Assembly: GCF_900176275.1 (NCBI RefSeq)
Contig: NZ_FWXD01000003.1
Coordinates: 1-64,000 of the forward strand
Direction: 5' to 3'
DNA: 64,000 nt
Source of the DNA: Andreprevotia lacus DSM 23236
Lineage (GTDB): Bacteria; Pseudomonadota; Gammaproteobacteria; Burkholderiales; Chitinibacteraceae
The position numbers and the translations under genes were made by a program. Within the stretch, counting starts at the first letter, position 1, and each line of letters begins with the position of its first letter. Shown here one piece after another: positions 41,415-53,197 of the stretch. The notes below the pieces were generated by a model. It ran no database searches. It was not told the DNA's origin and saw nothing but the letters and a program-made list of their open reading frames with translations.

Positions 41415-42338
41415 ATGAACAAACTCGCCCTGCCCCTGCTCGTGCTGGCCCCGCTCGTAATCGCGGTGGCAGGCTGTCACCGCCAGGCCGCGCAGGCCGA
41501 CACCGCAGCGGGCGAGCTGTTCGATGACTTCAGCTATGCCAATCCCGGCGAGCTGGCCGCGCATGGCTGGATCATGCGCACCGCCGCCGGCTGGCCCGGC
41601 CCGACGGGCGCACTGTGGAGCGCACAGCGCTTCAGCATGGTTGCCGACCCGCAACAGACCGGCAACCGGCTGCTGCGCATGAATGCCGAAACCGATGGCA
41701 GCACCACGCGTCAGGCCCAGCTCTGCCATGCACGCAAATACCTTGCTGGCACCTATGCCGCGCGGGTGCGCTTTTCTGCCGCCCCGGTCAGCGGCCCCGA
41801 CGGCGACCGCACGGTGCAGACCTTCTACCTGATCAGTCCGCTCAAACGCGACATGGACCCGGATTTCAGCGAGATCGATTTCGAATACCTGCACCACGGC
41901 GGCTGGGGTGAGCGCAATGCCGCGCTGTTCATGACCAGCTGGGAAACGGTGCAAATGCAGCCCTACAGGCAATACAACCAGAGTCATACCCAGCGTGGCG
42001 AGCTGACCGGCTGGCATACGCTGCTGGTGCAGGTGGCCAAGGACGAAACGGTGTATTACGTCGATGGCGTCTACAGCGGCCGGCACGGCAAAAGCAGCTA
42101 CCCACGCGTGCCGATGTCGATCAATTTCAACCTGTGGTTCACCGCCGAAGGCATGACCGCTGACAAAACCCTGCGCCGCTGGGAAGAAGACGTGGACTGG
42201 GTCTATCACGCCGCCAATCAGGTACTCAGCCCGCAACAGGTGGATGCGCGCGTGGCGGCGCTGCGCAAGGCGGGCACGGCGTTCACCGATGGCGTAGCAC
42301 CGGCTAACCCGGCGCTGCCGTCGCCGTGTGATTTGTAG
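41415..42338 (+). CDS. GH16-like lipoprotein glycoside hydrolase
   Basis: A 307-residue lipoprotein: signal peptide with lipobox VAGC and lipidated Cys21. The mature part resembles GH16 endo-glucanase/transglycosylases, with the catalytic ExDxE at Glu153-Asp155-Glu157 in FSEIDFEYLHHGGW, and later GWHTLLVQVAKDETVYYVDG and MSINFNLWFTAEG, the usual concanavalin-like strands. It should cleave a beta-linked polysaccharide at the cell envelope. Proximity to a polysaccharide deacetylase and c-di-GMP genes hints at exopolysaccharide processing; that is inference. Confidence 0.8.
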   Translation: MNKLALPLLVLAPLVIAVAGCHRQAAQADTAAGELFDDFSYANPGELAAHGWIMRTAAGWPGPTGALWSAQRFSMVADPQQTGNRLLRMNAETDGSTTRQAQLCHARKYLAGTYAARVRFSAAPVSGPDGDRTVQTFYLISPLKRDMDPDFSEIDFEYLHHGGWGERNAALFMTSWETVQMQPYRQYNQSHTQRGELTGWHTLLVQVAKDETVYYVDGVYSGRHGKSSYPRVPMSINFNLWFTAEGMTADKTLRRWEEDVDWVYHAANQVLSPQQVDARVAALRKAGTAFTDGVAPANPALPSPCDL

Positions 42339-42464
42339 CAGCCGTGGGCGTTGGTGGTTGTAGCAGCGCCACAGCAGCTTTCTTTTTCTGCAAGCTCAGG
42401 TGATGATGCCTTCGACGCTTCCCTCAAAGACAGCGTCCATCCTCGCCACACCCAAGGAGCAGAA

Positions 42465-43286
42465 ATGCCCGATGTTTCGCAGCAAGGCACGGCCCATGAA
42501 TCAGCTGGCTTTGCATATCGCGTGCTGCCACGCCTGTTTGACTTTGTTGCAGCCCTCATGCTGTTTGGCGTGCTATCCGCCCTTCTGCACGACATCGACT
42601 CGGCCAGCGCTTTTGCAGTGATCTGGTTACCGCCAGTGCTGGTCGAAGCCATGTTGCCACGCAGCCCGGCCAAGCTGCTGTTCGGCCTGCAGGTCATCCG
42701 GCTTGTCGATCTGCAGCCCGCCAAACGCTGGCAACTGGCTGCACGCAGCGTGCTTTGGAGTGCACTGCCCCTGGTCGCACTCTGGCCAAAAACGGCAATG
42801 CCCCCGGAGACAGCCACCTCGATGTCCTGGTTGCTGTTGCTCCCTGTGCTGCCGATAATCGATTGCGCCTTTGTATTGCGCGGGTCGCGACAGCGTCTGC
42901 TGGACCGCTGCTTGGGGCTGGCCGTGGTGCACAAGCAATCAACCGCTGCGGAGCCCGAATCGCCACAAGTGATGCAAGCCCGCCATGACATGCCGGGCGA
43001 TGACCACGTCACGCTCACCAGCTTTGACCAGATTTTTCCGGCCGAAGCACTTCGCGGCCTGTTGGAAGCAGAAGGAATTCCTGCCAGCCTGAAAGATATG
43101 CAAACGGTCCAATACAACGCCCTGTGGTCCAATGCGCTCGGCGGCATCAAGGTGCAGGTGCCGGCCGGTGAGCTGGCCCGGGCCCGCGAGATCATGGCCG
43201 CATTCGAGCGTGGCGATTACGACCTGATCGACGAGGCGGATGAAGCAACATCCGCCCCGCCGGATCAGGCAGCAGCAAAGCTGTAA
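42465..43286 (+). CDS. RDD-family membrane protein fused to a DUF2007 domain
   Basis: A 273-residue protein. The N-terminal two thirds has RDD-type character: YRVLPRLFDFVAALMLFGVLSAL, VLVEAMLPRSPAKLLFGLQVIRLVD and LLDRCLGLAVVH. The last 80 residues resemble DUF2007, a putative signal-transducing domain (HVTLTSFDQIFPAEALRGLLEAEGIPASLKDM, GGIKVQVPAGELARAREIMAAFERGDYD). ATG 42465 has AAGGAG. It overlaps the convergent DODA gene by 22 bases. Confidence 0.78.
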   Translation: MPDVSQQGTAHESAGFAYRVLPRLFDFVAALMLFGVLSALLHDIDSASAFAVIWLPPVLVEAMLPRSPAKLLFGLQVIRLVDLQPAKRWQLAARSVLWSALPLVALWPKTAMPPETATSMSWLLLLPVLPIIDCAFVLRGSRQRLLDRCLGLAVVHKQSTAAEPESPQVMQARHDMPGDDHVTLTSFDQIFPAEALRGLLEAEGIPASLKDMQTVQYNALWSNALGGIKVQVPAGELARAREIMAAFERGDYDLIDEADEATSAPPDQAAAKL

Positions 43287-44053
43287 ACGTCCATGGCCAG
43301 GATGCGCTCGGTGACGGCGGCAAAGTGCCGCGTCACTGCCGGGCGTTCGCCTGCGGCGCCCAGCGCCACATAGATGGGCAGCAGGTGTTCCTGCGTCGGG
43401 TGGGCGCGGGCAGCTTCCGGCGCGCGGGCGCGATAGTCGAGCAGCGCCTCGACGTCACCGGCCTGCAGGCGGTCATGGAACCACTCCTGAAACGCCGTCA
43501 CATAGGGTGGCGCTGCTTCGCCGTCATGACCCCACTCGATTTCGTAGAGATTGTGGGTGAGGCTGCCCGACGCCACCAGCAGCACGTCGTCCGGCAACAG
43601 CGTGGTCAGCGCCTGCCCCAGCTGGTAGTGCCAGGCCGGGCTTTGCCGGCTGTTGATGGTGATGGGTACCACCGGCACCTCGGCATCCGGGTACATGTCC
43701 TTCAGCGGCACCCACGCGCCATGGTCCAGCCCGCGCTCATCGTCGACGCGCACCGGCCAGCCGGCATCCTGCAGGCCCTTGGCCAGCTGCAGCGCCAGTT
43801 CGGGGTCGCCTTGTGTGTCGTAACGCACCTCGTACAAGGGGGCCGGGAAGCCGCCAAAGTCATGAATGGTGTCGTGGCTGGCGGCGGTGCCGACCACGGG
43901 TGTCGGTGCCGACCAGTGCGCGGAGAACACCACGATGGCGCGCGGCTTGGGCAAGGATTGCGCCAGGCTGTGCCAGGCCGTGCCGGTGGCACCGGCACCC
44001 AGCGCCAGCATGGGCGAGCCGTGGGAGACGAATACGGTGGGCAGGCGGGTCAT
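43265..44053 (-). CDS. 4,5-DOPA dioxygenase extradiol-like protein (YgiD family)
   Basis: A 262-residue class III extradiol dioxygenase-fold protein: VFVSHGSPM at the N-terminus, VVFSAHWSAP, HDFGGFPAPLYEVRYD, LDHGAWVPLKDMYPDAEVPVVPITI and VASGSLTHNL, containing the His metal ligands of the YgiD/DODA family. Bacterial members cleave catecholic substrates such as DOPA or are zinc-dependent. Start at 44053. Confidence 0.88.
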   Translation of the reverse strand: MTRLPTVFVSHGSPMLALGAGATGTAWHSLAQSLPKPRAIVVFSAHWSAPTPVVGTAASHDTIHDFGGFPAPLYEVRYDTQGDPELALQLAKGLQDAGWPVRVDDERGLDHGAWVPLKDMYPDAEVPVVPITINSRQSPAWHYQLGQALTTLLPDDVLLVASGSLTHNLYEIEWGHDGEAAPPYVTAFQEWFHDRLQAGDVEALLDYRARAPEAARAHPTQEHLLPIYVALGAAGERPAVTRHFAAVTERILAMDVYSFAAA

Positions 44054-44132
44054 GATGAACTCCAGTGCAAGCCCGGCATTGCCGGGCGGTTGGTAGGATA
44101 CTTTACGCGTGATGGTTGGAAATGCCAGCGCT

Positions 44133-44558
44133 TCAGCGCTTGGGCAGGCGGCTGCGCACCAGGGTGAGCGCCCCGTCGCCCAGCAGGGCCACGGCAGCGG
44201 CCGTCACAGTCAGGAACACCGGGTATTCCCAGCCACCGTTCTGGTTGCCAAAGGCCCAGCCATTGCCGAAGTGCACGGTCGATGCGGCAGCCAGTTGCAC
44301 GGTCAGCACGCCGGCTACCCAGCGCGGCATGATGCCGGCCAGCAGCATGGCGCCACCGATGATCTCGGCAAACGTGGCCGGATAGGCCAGCCAGGCCGGG
44401 AAGCCGACCGAGGCAAAGAACTGTGCGGTGCCGGGCAGGGTAAACACCAGCAGCTTGGTCAGGCCGTGAGCCAGAAACATCACCCCCAGCGCGGTGCGCA
44501 TCAGGAAGATGCCAATTTGCTGGCTGTCGAATCGGGTGGTCGTGGTGGTGCGGGTCAT
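44133..44558 (-). CDS. DoxX family membrane protein
   Basis: A 141-residue inner-membrane protein with four helices: LMRTALGVMFLAHGLTKLLVFTLPGTAQFFASVGFPAWLAYPATFAEIIGGAMLLAGIMPRWVAGVL is the DoxX pattern. Linked to redox stress and membrane thiol or quinone chemistry in other bacteria. ATG 44558 has AAGGAC. An inverted repeat GGATAAA/TTTATCC (44618-44649) lies upstream. Confidence 0.88.
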   Translation of the reverse strand: MTRTTTTTRFDSQQIGIFLMRTALGVMFLAHGLTKLLVFTLPGTAQFFASVGFPAWLAYPATFAEIIGGAMLLAGIMPRWVAGVLTVQLAAASTVHFGNGWAFGNQNGGWEYPVFLTVTAAAVALLGDGALTLVRSRLPKR

Positions 44559-44617
44559 GGCGGCTGTCCTTGTGGCAGTGATGTGCGATGGAGACAGCTT
44601 AAGCCCGTAGCCATTCA

Positions 44618-44649
44618 GGATAAACCAGCATTCAATAGATGATTTATCC
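44618..44649. promoter_or_regulatory. Inverted repeat upstream of the DoxX gene
   Basis: GGATAAA at 44618-44624 and TTTATCC at 44643-44649, 60 bases from the DoxX ATG, a plausible regulator site. Confidence 0.35.
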
Positions 44650-44676
44650 CGAATTTCGCAACAATAGGCCGCGGGA

Positions 44677-45312
44677 TCAGATGTCCACACCGATGGCCGC
44701 CAGGCTGGCCGGGTCATACAGCGACGGAATCAGGCGAATGCCGTTGGTGGTATGCGCCAGCAGCGCCGGTACGCCACGCACACCTGCAGCACGCTGCGCC
44801 TGCTGGCCGGCCTGCAGGCGTGCCCGTGCAGCCCGCACGGTGGCATCATCCTGCATGGCAGCGAGGAAAGCAGCACGCGGCATGCCCAGCCCCTCGGCCA
44901 CGCCAGCCAGCACATTCACATCACTCACGTCCTGGCCGGCCACATAGCGGGCTTGTTGTAGCGCTTCAAGCACCGCCAGCGCATCATCGGGCTGCGCGCT
45001 CGACAGGATGTGGAAGGCCAGCGTGAGCAGCCACGAATCGAAACGGCCGCCGGCCTGCAGTACGTCGCGGCGATAGGCATCGGAAAACTGCTGACCGGTC
45101 ATCTGCATGATGCGCTGGTCGTTCTGCCAGGCATAGGCGGCAAAGCCTGCATCCATCTCGCGCCCGTTGGCGCCAGCAAACAGGCCGGTGGGCGTCAGCC
45201 GCAGCGGCTTGCCGGTCTGGGCCGCCACCTCGCGCACAATGGGGTGTGCGCCGTAACACCAGCCACACAGCGGATCAAACAGCAGTTCGAAGGATTGGAT
45301 ATCGTTGGACAT
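44677..45312 (-). CDS. FrnE-like DsbA-family thiol oxidoreductase
   Basis: A 211-residue cytoplasmic protein with the thioredoxin-fold active site C16-G-W-C19 in FDPLCGWCYGAHP and the inserted helical domain of DsbA-like proteins. No signal peptide. FrnE-type proteins act as disulfide isomerases or in oxidative stress. Divergent from the YqhD-like gene with a TetR-type palindrome between them. Confidence 0.87.
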   Translation of the reverse strand: MSNDIQSFELLFDPLCGWCYGAHPIVREVAAQTGKPLRLTPTGLFAGANGREMDAGFAAYAWQNDQRIMQMTGQQFSDAYRRDVLQAGGRFDSWLLTLAFHILSSAQPDDALAVLEALQQARYVAGQDVSDVNVLAGVAEGLGMPRAAFLAAMQDDATVRAARARLQAGQQAQRAAGVRGVPALLAHTTNGIRLIPSLYDPASLAAIGVDI

Positions 45313-45332
45313 GGAATGAGTGCTTGAATTTA

Positions 45333-45347
45333 TAGACGACCGGTCTA
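45333..45347. promoter_or_regulatory. TetR-type palindrome between frnE-like and yqhD-like genes
   Basis: TAGACGACCGGTCTA: arms TAGAC/GTCTA around a perfect GACCGGTC core. The form resembles operators of NemR/AcrR-type TetR repressors. It lies 21 bases from the frnE-like ATG and 95 from the yqhD-like ATG. No TetR gene is in the window. Confidence 0.5.
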
Positions 45348-45442
45348 ATTATAAGCAAACTGTTTTGAATAGCGCAGCAGCACCATTACGGTAGCATTCA
45401 CCATCTGCTGCTGCACCGTATCTGTACCAGAGGAGCACATCC

Positions 45443-46600
45443 ATGCAAGGCTTTGAATTCTACAACCCGACCCGCATCGTCTTTGGTGCCGGCAAGATCG
45501 CCGAGCTGGCGCGGCTGGTGCCCGCCAACGCGCGCGTGCTGGTGCTGTACGGCGGCGGCAGCATCAAGCAGAACGGCACACTGGATGAGGTACGCGCGGC
45601 CTTGCACGGCCATGATGTGCGCGAGTTCGGCGGTATCGAGCCCAACCCGCGTTTCGAGACGCTGTTGCAGGCGGTCGAGATCGTCAAAACAGAGCAGATC
45701 GACTTCCTGCTGGCGGTGGGAGGCGGCTCGGTGATCGACGGCACCAAGTTTGTCGCGGCAGCCGCGCGCTATGCGGGCAACGATCCGTGGGACATCCTCA
45801 CCACCTTCGGCAGCACCATTCAGGACGCCGTGCCGTTAGGCAGCGTGCTGACCCTGCCGGCCACCGGCTCGGAAATGAACAACGGCGCAGTAATCAGCCG
45901 CGCCGGGGACGACAAGCTGTTCTTCGGCAGCGAGCGCACCTTCCCGGCGTTCTCCATCCTCGACCCGACCAAGACCTATACCCTGCCACCGCGGCAGATC
46001 GCCAACGGCGCGGTCGATGCCTTCGTGCACGTGATGGAGCAATACCTGACCTACCCTGCCGGCGCGCTGGTGCAGGATCGTTTTGCCGAGGGCCTGCTGC
46101 AAACCCTGATCGAAGTCGGCCCGCAGGCGCTGGCCACGCCGACCGATTACACGGTACGCGCCAACCTGATGTGGTCTGCCACCCTGGCGCTGAACGGCCT
46201 GATCGGTGCCGGCGCGCCACAGGACTGGGCCACCCACATGCTGGGCCACGAGCTGACCGCCGTTTACGGCCTGGATCACGCGCAAACCCTCGCCATCGTG
46301 CTGCCGGCCATGCTGCAGGTGCGGCGTGCCGACAAGCGCGCCAAGCTGCTGCAATACGCCGAGCGCGTATGGGGGCTGCATGAGGGCAGCGATGATGCGC
46401 GCATCGATGCCGCCATCGCCCATACGCGCGATTTCTTCGAGCGCATGGGCAACCCGACCCATCTGGCCGCCTATCAGATCGGCAGCGACGCAGTCGAGCG
46501 CATCGTCGGCCAGCTGGCACGCCATGGCATGACGCAGCTGGGCGAGCGACAGGACGTGACACTGGACGTGAGCCGCCGCGTGCTGGAAGCCAGCCTGTAA
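45443..46600 (+). CDS. yqhD: Iron-containing alcohol dehydrogenase, YqhD-like
   Basis: A 385-residue NADPH-dependent aldehyde reductase: FYNPTRIVFGAGKIAEL, VLYGGGSIKQNGTLDEV, LAVGGGSVIDGTKF (dinucleotide site), and metal ligands Asp and His in GAVDAFVHVMEQYLT and HMLGHELTAVYGLDHAQTLAIV. E. coli YqhD (387 residues) reduces a wide range of aldehydes from lipid peroxidation. AGAGGAG precedes the ATG. Confidence 0.9.
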   Translation: MQGFEFYNPTRIVFGAGKIAELARLVPANARVLVLYGGGSIKQNGTLDEVRAALHGHDVREFGGIEPNPRFETLLQAVEIVKTEQIDFLLAVGGGSVIDGTKFVAAAARYAGNDPWDILTTFGSTIQDAVPLGSVLTLPATGSEMNNGAVISRAGDDKLFFGSERTFPAFSILDPTKTYTLPPRQIANGAVDAFVHVMEQYLTYPAGALVQDRFAEGLLQTLIEVGPQALATPTDYTVRANLMWSATLALNGLIGAGAPQDWATHMLGHELTAVYGLDHAQTLAIVLPAMLQVRRADKRAKLLQYAERVWGLHEGSDDARIDAAIAHTRDFFERMGNPTHLAAYQIGSDAVERIVGQLARHGMTQLGERQDVTLDVSRRVLEASL

Positions 46601-46647
46601 GCGCCTGTCCCGACCCGAGCCGTGACCTTTGGAAAGCGGCATCAGGG

Positions 46648-46684
46648 CAACAAAAAAGCCACGCAATGCGTGGCTTTTTTGTTG
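46648..46684. terminator. Bidirectional rho-independent terminator
   Basis: Eighteen-base perfect stem (CAACAAAAAAGCCACGCA and its complement) with a single-base centre, between convergent yqhD-like and ppiD genes. Confidence 0.9.
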
Positions 46685-46705
46685 CTGCAAGCGATGAAGC
46701 GCGAC

Positions 46706-48559
46706 CTATTGCGCTTCCGGCTTGGCCGGCGCAGTCATGCCGTGGCCGTAAACCACCTTGAAGTTGGCCTTGATGCCGTCCAGATAGCTGTCCTGCTCGG
46801 CCTTGCCATAAGCACGTTCAAGCTGAGTCATCAGGCCCTTGCGCTCGCCAGCACCCGGCTGCTCTGCGGGAATGGACTTGATCGCCTTGTAGATGACAAA
46901 GCCCTGGCCCGGCACATTGCCCGAGGCATAGGCTGGCAGCTTGGCAGCAGGCACCGAAAACAGGCCATTCAGTGCTTTCGGGTCCACACTGCGGTCCCCC
47001 ATGCGGGTCAGCTCGCGCTGCTCTTGCCACTTCAGCGGCACGTCCTGGCCCTTTTGCAGCGCGGCCAGCTTCTTCGCACCATCGTCAGCCGCCAGCTTGG
47101 CCGCCTTTTCCTGCTTGAGCTTGATCTGGATATCGGCCGATACGCTAGCCAATGGCTGTTGCTGGGCCGGCTTGTAATCAACCACACGTGCGGCCACCAC
47201 GGTGCCCGGCAGCGTTTCAATGCCTTCGGTATTGTGCTTTTTCTTCAGCACATCATCGCTGAAGACCGCTTCAAGCAGCTTGGGATTGTTCAGCACGCTG
47301 TCCTTGGCCGAGGTCTTGCTTACCCAGTCACTGGACATGATGGCCAGCTTGTAGGCGTCAGCTGCCGGCTTCAGGCTATCGGCCTGGTTGTAAACGGTGT
47401 CGTTGAACTTTTCCAGCTGCGCCTGGAAGGCAGTCTGCGCCTTCTGCTGCTTGAGTTGCGCAACGATTTCCGGCTTTACGTCGGCCAGCGTGCGGGTCTT
47501 CACATCATCGATATGGATGATGTGGAAACCGAACTGCGTGCGTACCAGCCCGGAGAATTCGCCCTTGCCCAGCTTGAGCGCAGCGGCCTTGAATTCCGGC
47601 ACGAACTGCACGCTGTCATCAAACCAGCCCAGATCGCCCCCATTGGCACCCGAACCCTTGTCATCCGAATTGGCCTTGGCCAGCTCACCGAACTTGGCCG
47701 GATTGGCCCTCGCTTGCTTGAGCAGCGCTTCGGCCTTGTCTTGCGCGGCCTTTTGCTGCTCGGCATTGGCGGAAGGCGCTACCGCGATCAGGATATGCGA
47801 AGCCTTGCGCTGCTCGCGCGTCAACTCTTTCTGGTGTTCGTCGAAATACTTTTGCACGTCGGCGTCGGACACGACTTGCGCATCCACCAGCGTGCCGCGC
47901 GAAAGCGCGATGTATTCCAGCTTGACCTGCTCGGGCAACTTGAATTGTGCAGCGTTCTTGTCGTAGTACTGCTTGATTTCGGCATCGCTCACCGTAGCTT
48001 GCGCCAGGTAATCGGCCGGGTTGATCAGGGCTCCGGCGACGAGGCGTTTTTCGCCAATGGCGCGGGTCAGACGATCCAGCGTGGCGTTGGAAGCAATCAC
48101 GCTGAGCGGCAACGCCGACAGCAGCTGACGGCCGGCAAGGTCGTCGCTCATCAGTTTTTCAAAGTCCTTGGGCGACATGCCTTGTGCCGCCAGCACTTTC
48201 TGATAAGTTTGGTTGTTGAACTGGCCGTTTTCCTGGAATACCGGATAGGCGGCAATGGTATCGCGCAGCTGGTCGGCGCTCGGGCCGAAGTGCAGCTTGT
48301 GCGCCTGCTCGAGCACCAGTTGGCGGTCGATCAGTTGACGCACCACCATGGGCTTCATTTCATTGCTGACAGGCTGGCCCTGCGTGGCCTTGGCCACGTC
48401 TGCCTCGGTGATTTCGGTGCTGCCCACCTTGGCCAGGTAGTTGTTACCACCCTGCAGGGCGCTCAGGCCCTGTACACCTACCCCAACCATCAACCCCAGC
48501 GCTACGAGGCCGAGAACGACCTGTACCGACGTTTTATTCTTCTCAACAAAATCGAACAT
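46706..48559 (-). CDS. ppiD: PpiD-type periplasmic chaperone / peptidyl-prolyl isomerase
   Basis: A 617-residue inner-membrane-anchored protein: one helix at about 12-34, SurA-N-like chaperone region (about 36-200), a PpiC parvulin domain at about 245-350 (KASHILIAVAP, GGDLGWFDDSVQFVPEFKAAALKLGKGEFSGLVRTQFGFHIIHID) and a C-terminal chaperone part. It assists folding of exported proteins near the Sec translocon. The position after lon-hupB is the usual one, here with two tRNA genes between. Confidence 0.92.
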   Translation of the reverse strand: MFDFVEKNKTSVQVVLGLVALGLMVGVGVQGLSALQGGNNYLAKVGSTEITEADVAKATQGQPVSNEMKPMVVRQLIDRQLVLEQAHKLHFGPSADQLRDTIAAYPVFQENGQFNNQTYQKVLAAQGMSPKDFEKLMSDDLAGRQLLSALPLSVIASNATLDRLTRAIGEKRLVAGALINPADYLAQATVSDAEIKQYYDKNAAQFKLPEQVKLEYIALSRGTLVDAQVVSDADVQKYFDEHQKELTREQRKASHILIAVAPSANAEQQKAAQDKAEALLKQARANPAKFGELAKANSDDKGSGANGGDLGWFDDSVQFVPEFKAAALKLGKGEFSGLVRTQFGFHIIHIDDVKTRTLADVKPEIVAQLKQQKAQTAFQAQLEKFNDTVYNQADSLKPAADAYKLAIMSSDWVSKTSAKDSVLNNPKLLEAVFSDDVLKKKHNTEGIETLPGTVVAARVVDYKPAQQQPLASVSADIQIKLKQEKAAKLAADDGAKKLAALQKGQDVPLKWQEQRELTRMGDRSVDPKALNGLFSVPAAKLPAYASGNVPGQGFVIYKAIKSIPAEQPGAGERKGLMTQLERAYGKAEQDSYLDGIKANFKVVYGHGMTAPAKPEAQ

Positions 48560-48650
48560 GTGACATGCAACTCCGCGATGTTTCGCGCCGTATCATGCCA
48601 GAAGCGCACTGCGCTGTCTCGGTCGCTGGATCACAGGTTGCAGAAAAGAA

Positions 48651-48680
48651 AAAAGCCAAGCACTTGCGTGCTTGGCTTTT
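48651..48680 (-). terminator. Rho-independent terminator after the tRNA genes
   Basis: Stem AAAAGCCAAGCAC/GTGCTTGGCTTTT with a 4-base loop; T-rich continuation on the minus strand. Confidence 0.8.
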
Positions 48681-48685
48681 GATTC

Positions 48686-48762
48686 TGGCGGAGCGGACGG
48701 GACTCGAACCCGCGACCCCCGGCGTGACAGGCCGGTATTCTAACCAACTGAACTACCGCTCC
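48686..48762 (-). tRNA. tRNA-Asp (GTC)
   Basis: 77 bases with encoded CCA. Acceptor GGAGCGG/CCGCTCC, D-arm, anticodon loop CTGTCAC (anticodon GTC), T-arm with TTCGAGT. Read on the minus strand. Confidence 0.95.
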
Positions 48763-48848
48763 AGAAGAGAAAGCGATTTTAGCAGACTTCAGAAACTTTG
48801 CAAGGGGTTTTCACCAAATTTGCTTCGAACTGAACTACTGAATCACTT

Positions 48849-48925
48849 TGGTGGGTAGTAGTGGATTCGAACCACCGACCCCCTGCGTGTGAAGCAGGTG
48901 CTCTAACCAACTGAGCTAACCACCC
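48849..48925 (-). tRNA. tRNA-Val (CAC)
   Basis: 77 bases with encoded CCA. Acceptor GGGTGGT/ACTACCC, anticodon stem CCTGC/GCAGG with loop TTCACAC (anticodon CAC), T-loop TTCGAAT. It reads GUG, a frequent codon in this GC-rich sequence. Confidence 0.93.
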
Positions 48926-48968
48926 ATCCGTCTTTCGTCGCTGCTGTTACCTCAGCGACGAAAGACCA

Positions 48969-49241
48969 TCATTGTACTGCATCTTTCAGGGATTTACCAG
49001 CCCTAAATTTCGGCTGTTTTGCAGCTTCGATCTTGATGGTCTCGCCGGTGCGCGGATTGCGGCCGTTGCGAGCTTCGCGCTCGGCAACATAGAAAGTACC
49101 GAAACCGACCAGCGTCACTTCGTCGCCCTTGTTCAGCGCGGCCGAGATGGCTTCAACGGTGGCATCGAGTGCCTTGCCAGCAGCAGCCTTGGACAGGCCG
49201 GCGGATTCTGCGATGGCATCAATCAATTCGGATTTGTTCAC
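48969..49241 (-). CDS. hupB: DNA-binding protein HU
   Basis: A 90-residue histone-like protein: [27 protein letters not shown], the conserved GFGTF, and the DNA-binding arm [12 protein letters not shown] ending in [13 protein letters not shown]. It compacts DNA as a dimer. Located between lon and the tRNA genes as in many proteobacteria. Confidence 0.95.
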   Translation of the reverse strand: MNKSELIDAIAESAGLSKAAAGKALDATVEAISAALNKGDEVTLVGFGTFYVAEREARNGRNPRTGETIKIEAAKQPKFRAGKSLKDAVQ

Positions 49242-49324
49242 TTACGTCCCCTTACATTCTGGTTGGATGGTTCCGGTCAGCCGATTGCTTGAGCTTTATA
49301 GCAAGCGGCAAAATCGCGTGTCAA

Positions 49325-51754
<2,430 letters not shown>

Positions 51755-51875
51755 GAGATTCGCCTAAGTTAAAAACAGGGAGAATGAAGGGATAATGTGG
51801 CTTCACCGGCATAAATTCAACGCCGCCGGGCACGTCTGTGCACGGCGGCGTCAAAAGCAGTGCAATAACAGGTGC

Positions 51876-53144
51876 TTAGGCCGCAGCGGCCTGATCCTTT
51901 TCCATCGCAACCAGCTCCGGCACCTTGCCGTCGAGGATGACGTCGGCATCAACCAGCACCTTGGCAACGCCTTCCATCGCCGGCAGCTCGTACATCGTAT
52001 CGAGCAGCGCGCCTTCCAGGATCGAGCGCAGGCCACGTGCACCGGTCTTGCGTTCCATCGCCTTCTTGGCAATCGCCGCCAGGCCTTCGCTGGTGATGTC
52101 CAGTGCCACGTCTTCCATCTCGAACAGGCGCTGGTACTGCTTGACCAGTGCGTTCTTCGGCTCGGTCAGAATGGACACCAGCGCCGCTTCGTCCAGCTCA
52201 CCCAGTGTGGCAATGACCGGCAAACGACCGACAAATTCCGGGATCAGGCCAAAACGGATCAGATCGTCCGGCTCCACTTCATGCAGCAGCTGGCTGGCAT
52301 TGGCGCTTTCGTCCTTGCTGACCACTTGTGCACCGAAGCCGATGCCACCCTTTTCCGAGCGGCTGCGGATGATCTTGTTCAGCCCCTCGAACGCACCGCC
52401 GCAAATGAACAGGATGTTGGTGGTATCAACCTGCGGCATTTCCTGGTTCGGGTGCTTGCGGCCACCGTGCGGCGGTACCGACGCCACCGTGCCTTCCACC
52501 AGCTTGAGCAGCGCCTGTTGCACGCCCTCGCCCGATACATCGCGGGTGATGGACGGGTTTTCCGACTTGCGGGCGATCTTGTCGATCTCGTCGATGTAAA
52601 CGATGCCGCGCTGCGCCCTCTCGATGTCGTAGTCGCACTGCGCCAGCAGCTTGGCGATGATGTGCTCGACATCCTCGCCCACATAGCCGGCCTCGGTCAG
52701 CGTGGTGGCATCGGCAATCACGAACGGCACATCCAGCATGCGCGCCAGCGTTTGCGCCAGCAGCGTCTTGCCCGAGCCGGTCGGGCCGATCAGCAGGATG
52801 TTGGACTTGGCCAGCTCGACGCCTTGCGCCGCCGCCACGCCCTTGGTCGACAGGCGCTTGTAGTGGTTGTACACCGCCACCGACAGGATTTTCTTGGCGC
52901 GCTCCTGGCCCACCACGTATTGATCCAGATTGGCGCGGATCTCGGTCGGCACCGGCAGCTTGCGCCCGTCCGGCGTCGTGGCCTCGATGCTGGCCAGTTG
53001 CGTCGCCTCTTCCTTGAGCACATCGGTGCACAGGTCGATGCATTCGTTGCAGATGAATACATCCGGCCCGGCGATCAGCTTCTTCACTTCATGCTGGCTT
53101 TTGCCGCAGAAGGAGCAATACAGTAATTTTTCTTTGTCGGTCAT
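51876..53144 (-). CDS. clpX: ClpX ATPase subunit of the Clp protease
   Basis: A 422-residue unfoldase: N-terminal C4 zinc domain (YCSFCGKSQ and [10 protein letters not shown]), Walker A GPTGSGKT, sensor region [28 protein letters not shown], and the C-terminal domain with [12 protein letters not shown]. The IGF-type loop that docks on ClpP is present as GIGFGAQV. 53 bases downstream of clpP. Confidence 0.97.
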   Translation of the reverse strand: MTDKEKLLYCSFCGKSQHEVKKLIAGPDVFICNECIDLCTDVLKEEATQLASIEATTPDGRKLPVPTEIRANLDQYVVGQERAKKILSVAVYNHYKRLSTKGVAAAQGVELAKSNILLIGPTGSGKTLLAQTLARMLDVPFVIADATTLTEAGYVGEDVEHIIAKLLAQCDYDIERAQRGIVYIDEIDKIARKSENPSITRDVSGEGVQQALLKLVEGTVASVPPHGGRKHPNQEMPQVDTTNILFICGGAFEGLNKIIRSRSEKGGIGFGAQVVSKDESANASQLLHEVEPDDLIRFGLIPEFVGRLPVIATLGELDEAALVSILTEPKNALVKQYQRLFEMEDVALDITSEGLAAIAKKAMERKTGARGLRSILEGALLDTMYELPAMEGVAKVLVDADVILDGKVPELVAMEKDQAAAA

Positions 53145-53197
53145 CTTGAAACCAGTCAGTGGCCGCCGGCAGCGCCGGCGGCATTTACCTCGGTGAA

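Noticed and set aside
43265-43286. Overlap of the RDD/DUF2007 and DODA-like genes
   Set aside because: Convergent 22-base overlap with both proteins complete; no sign of error.
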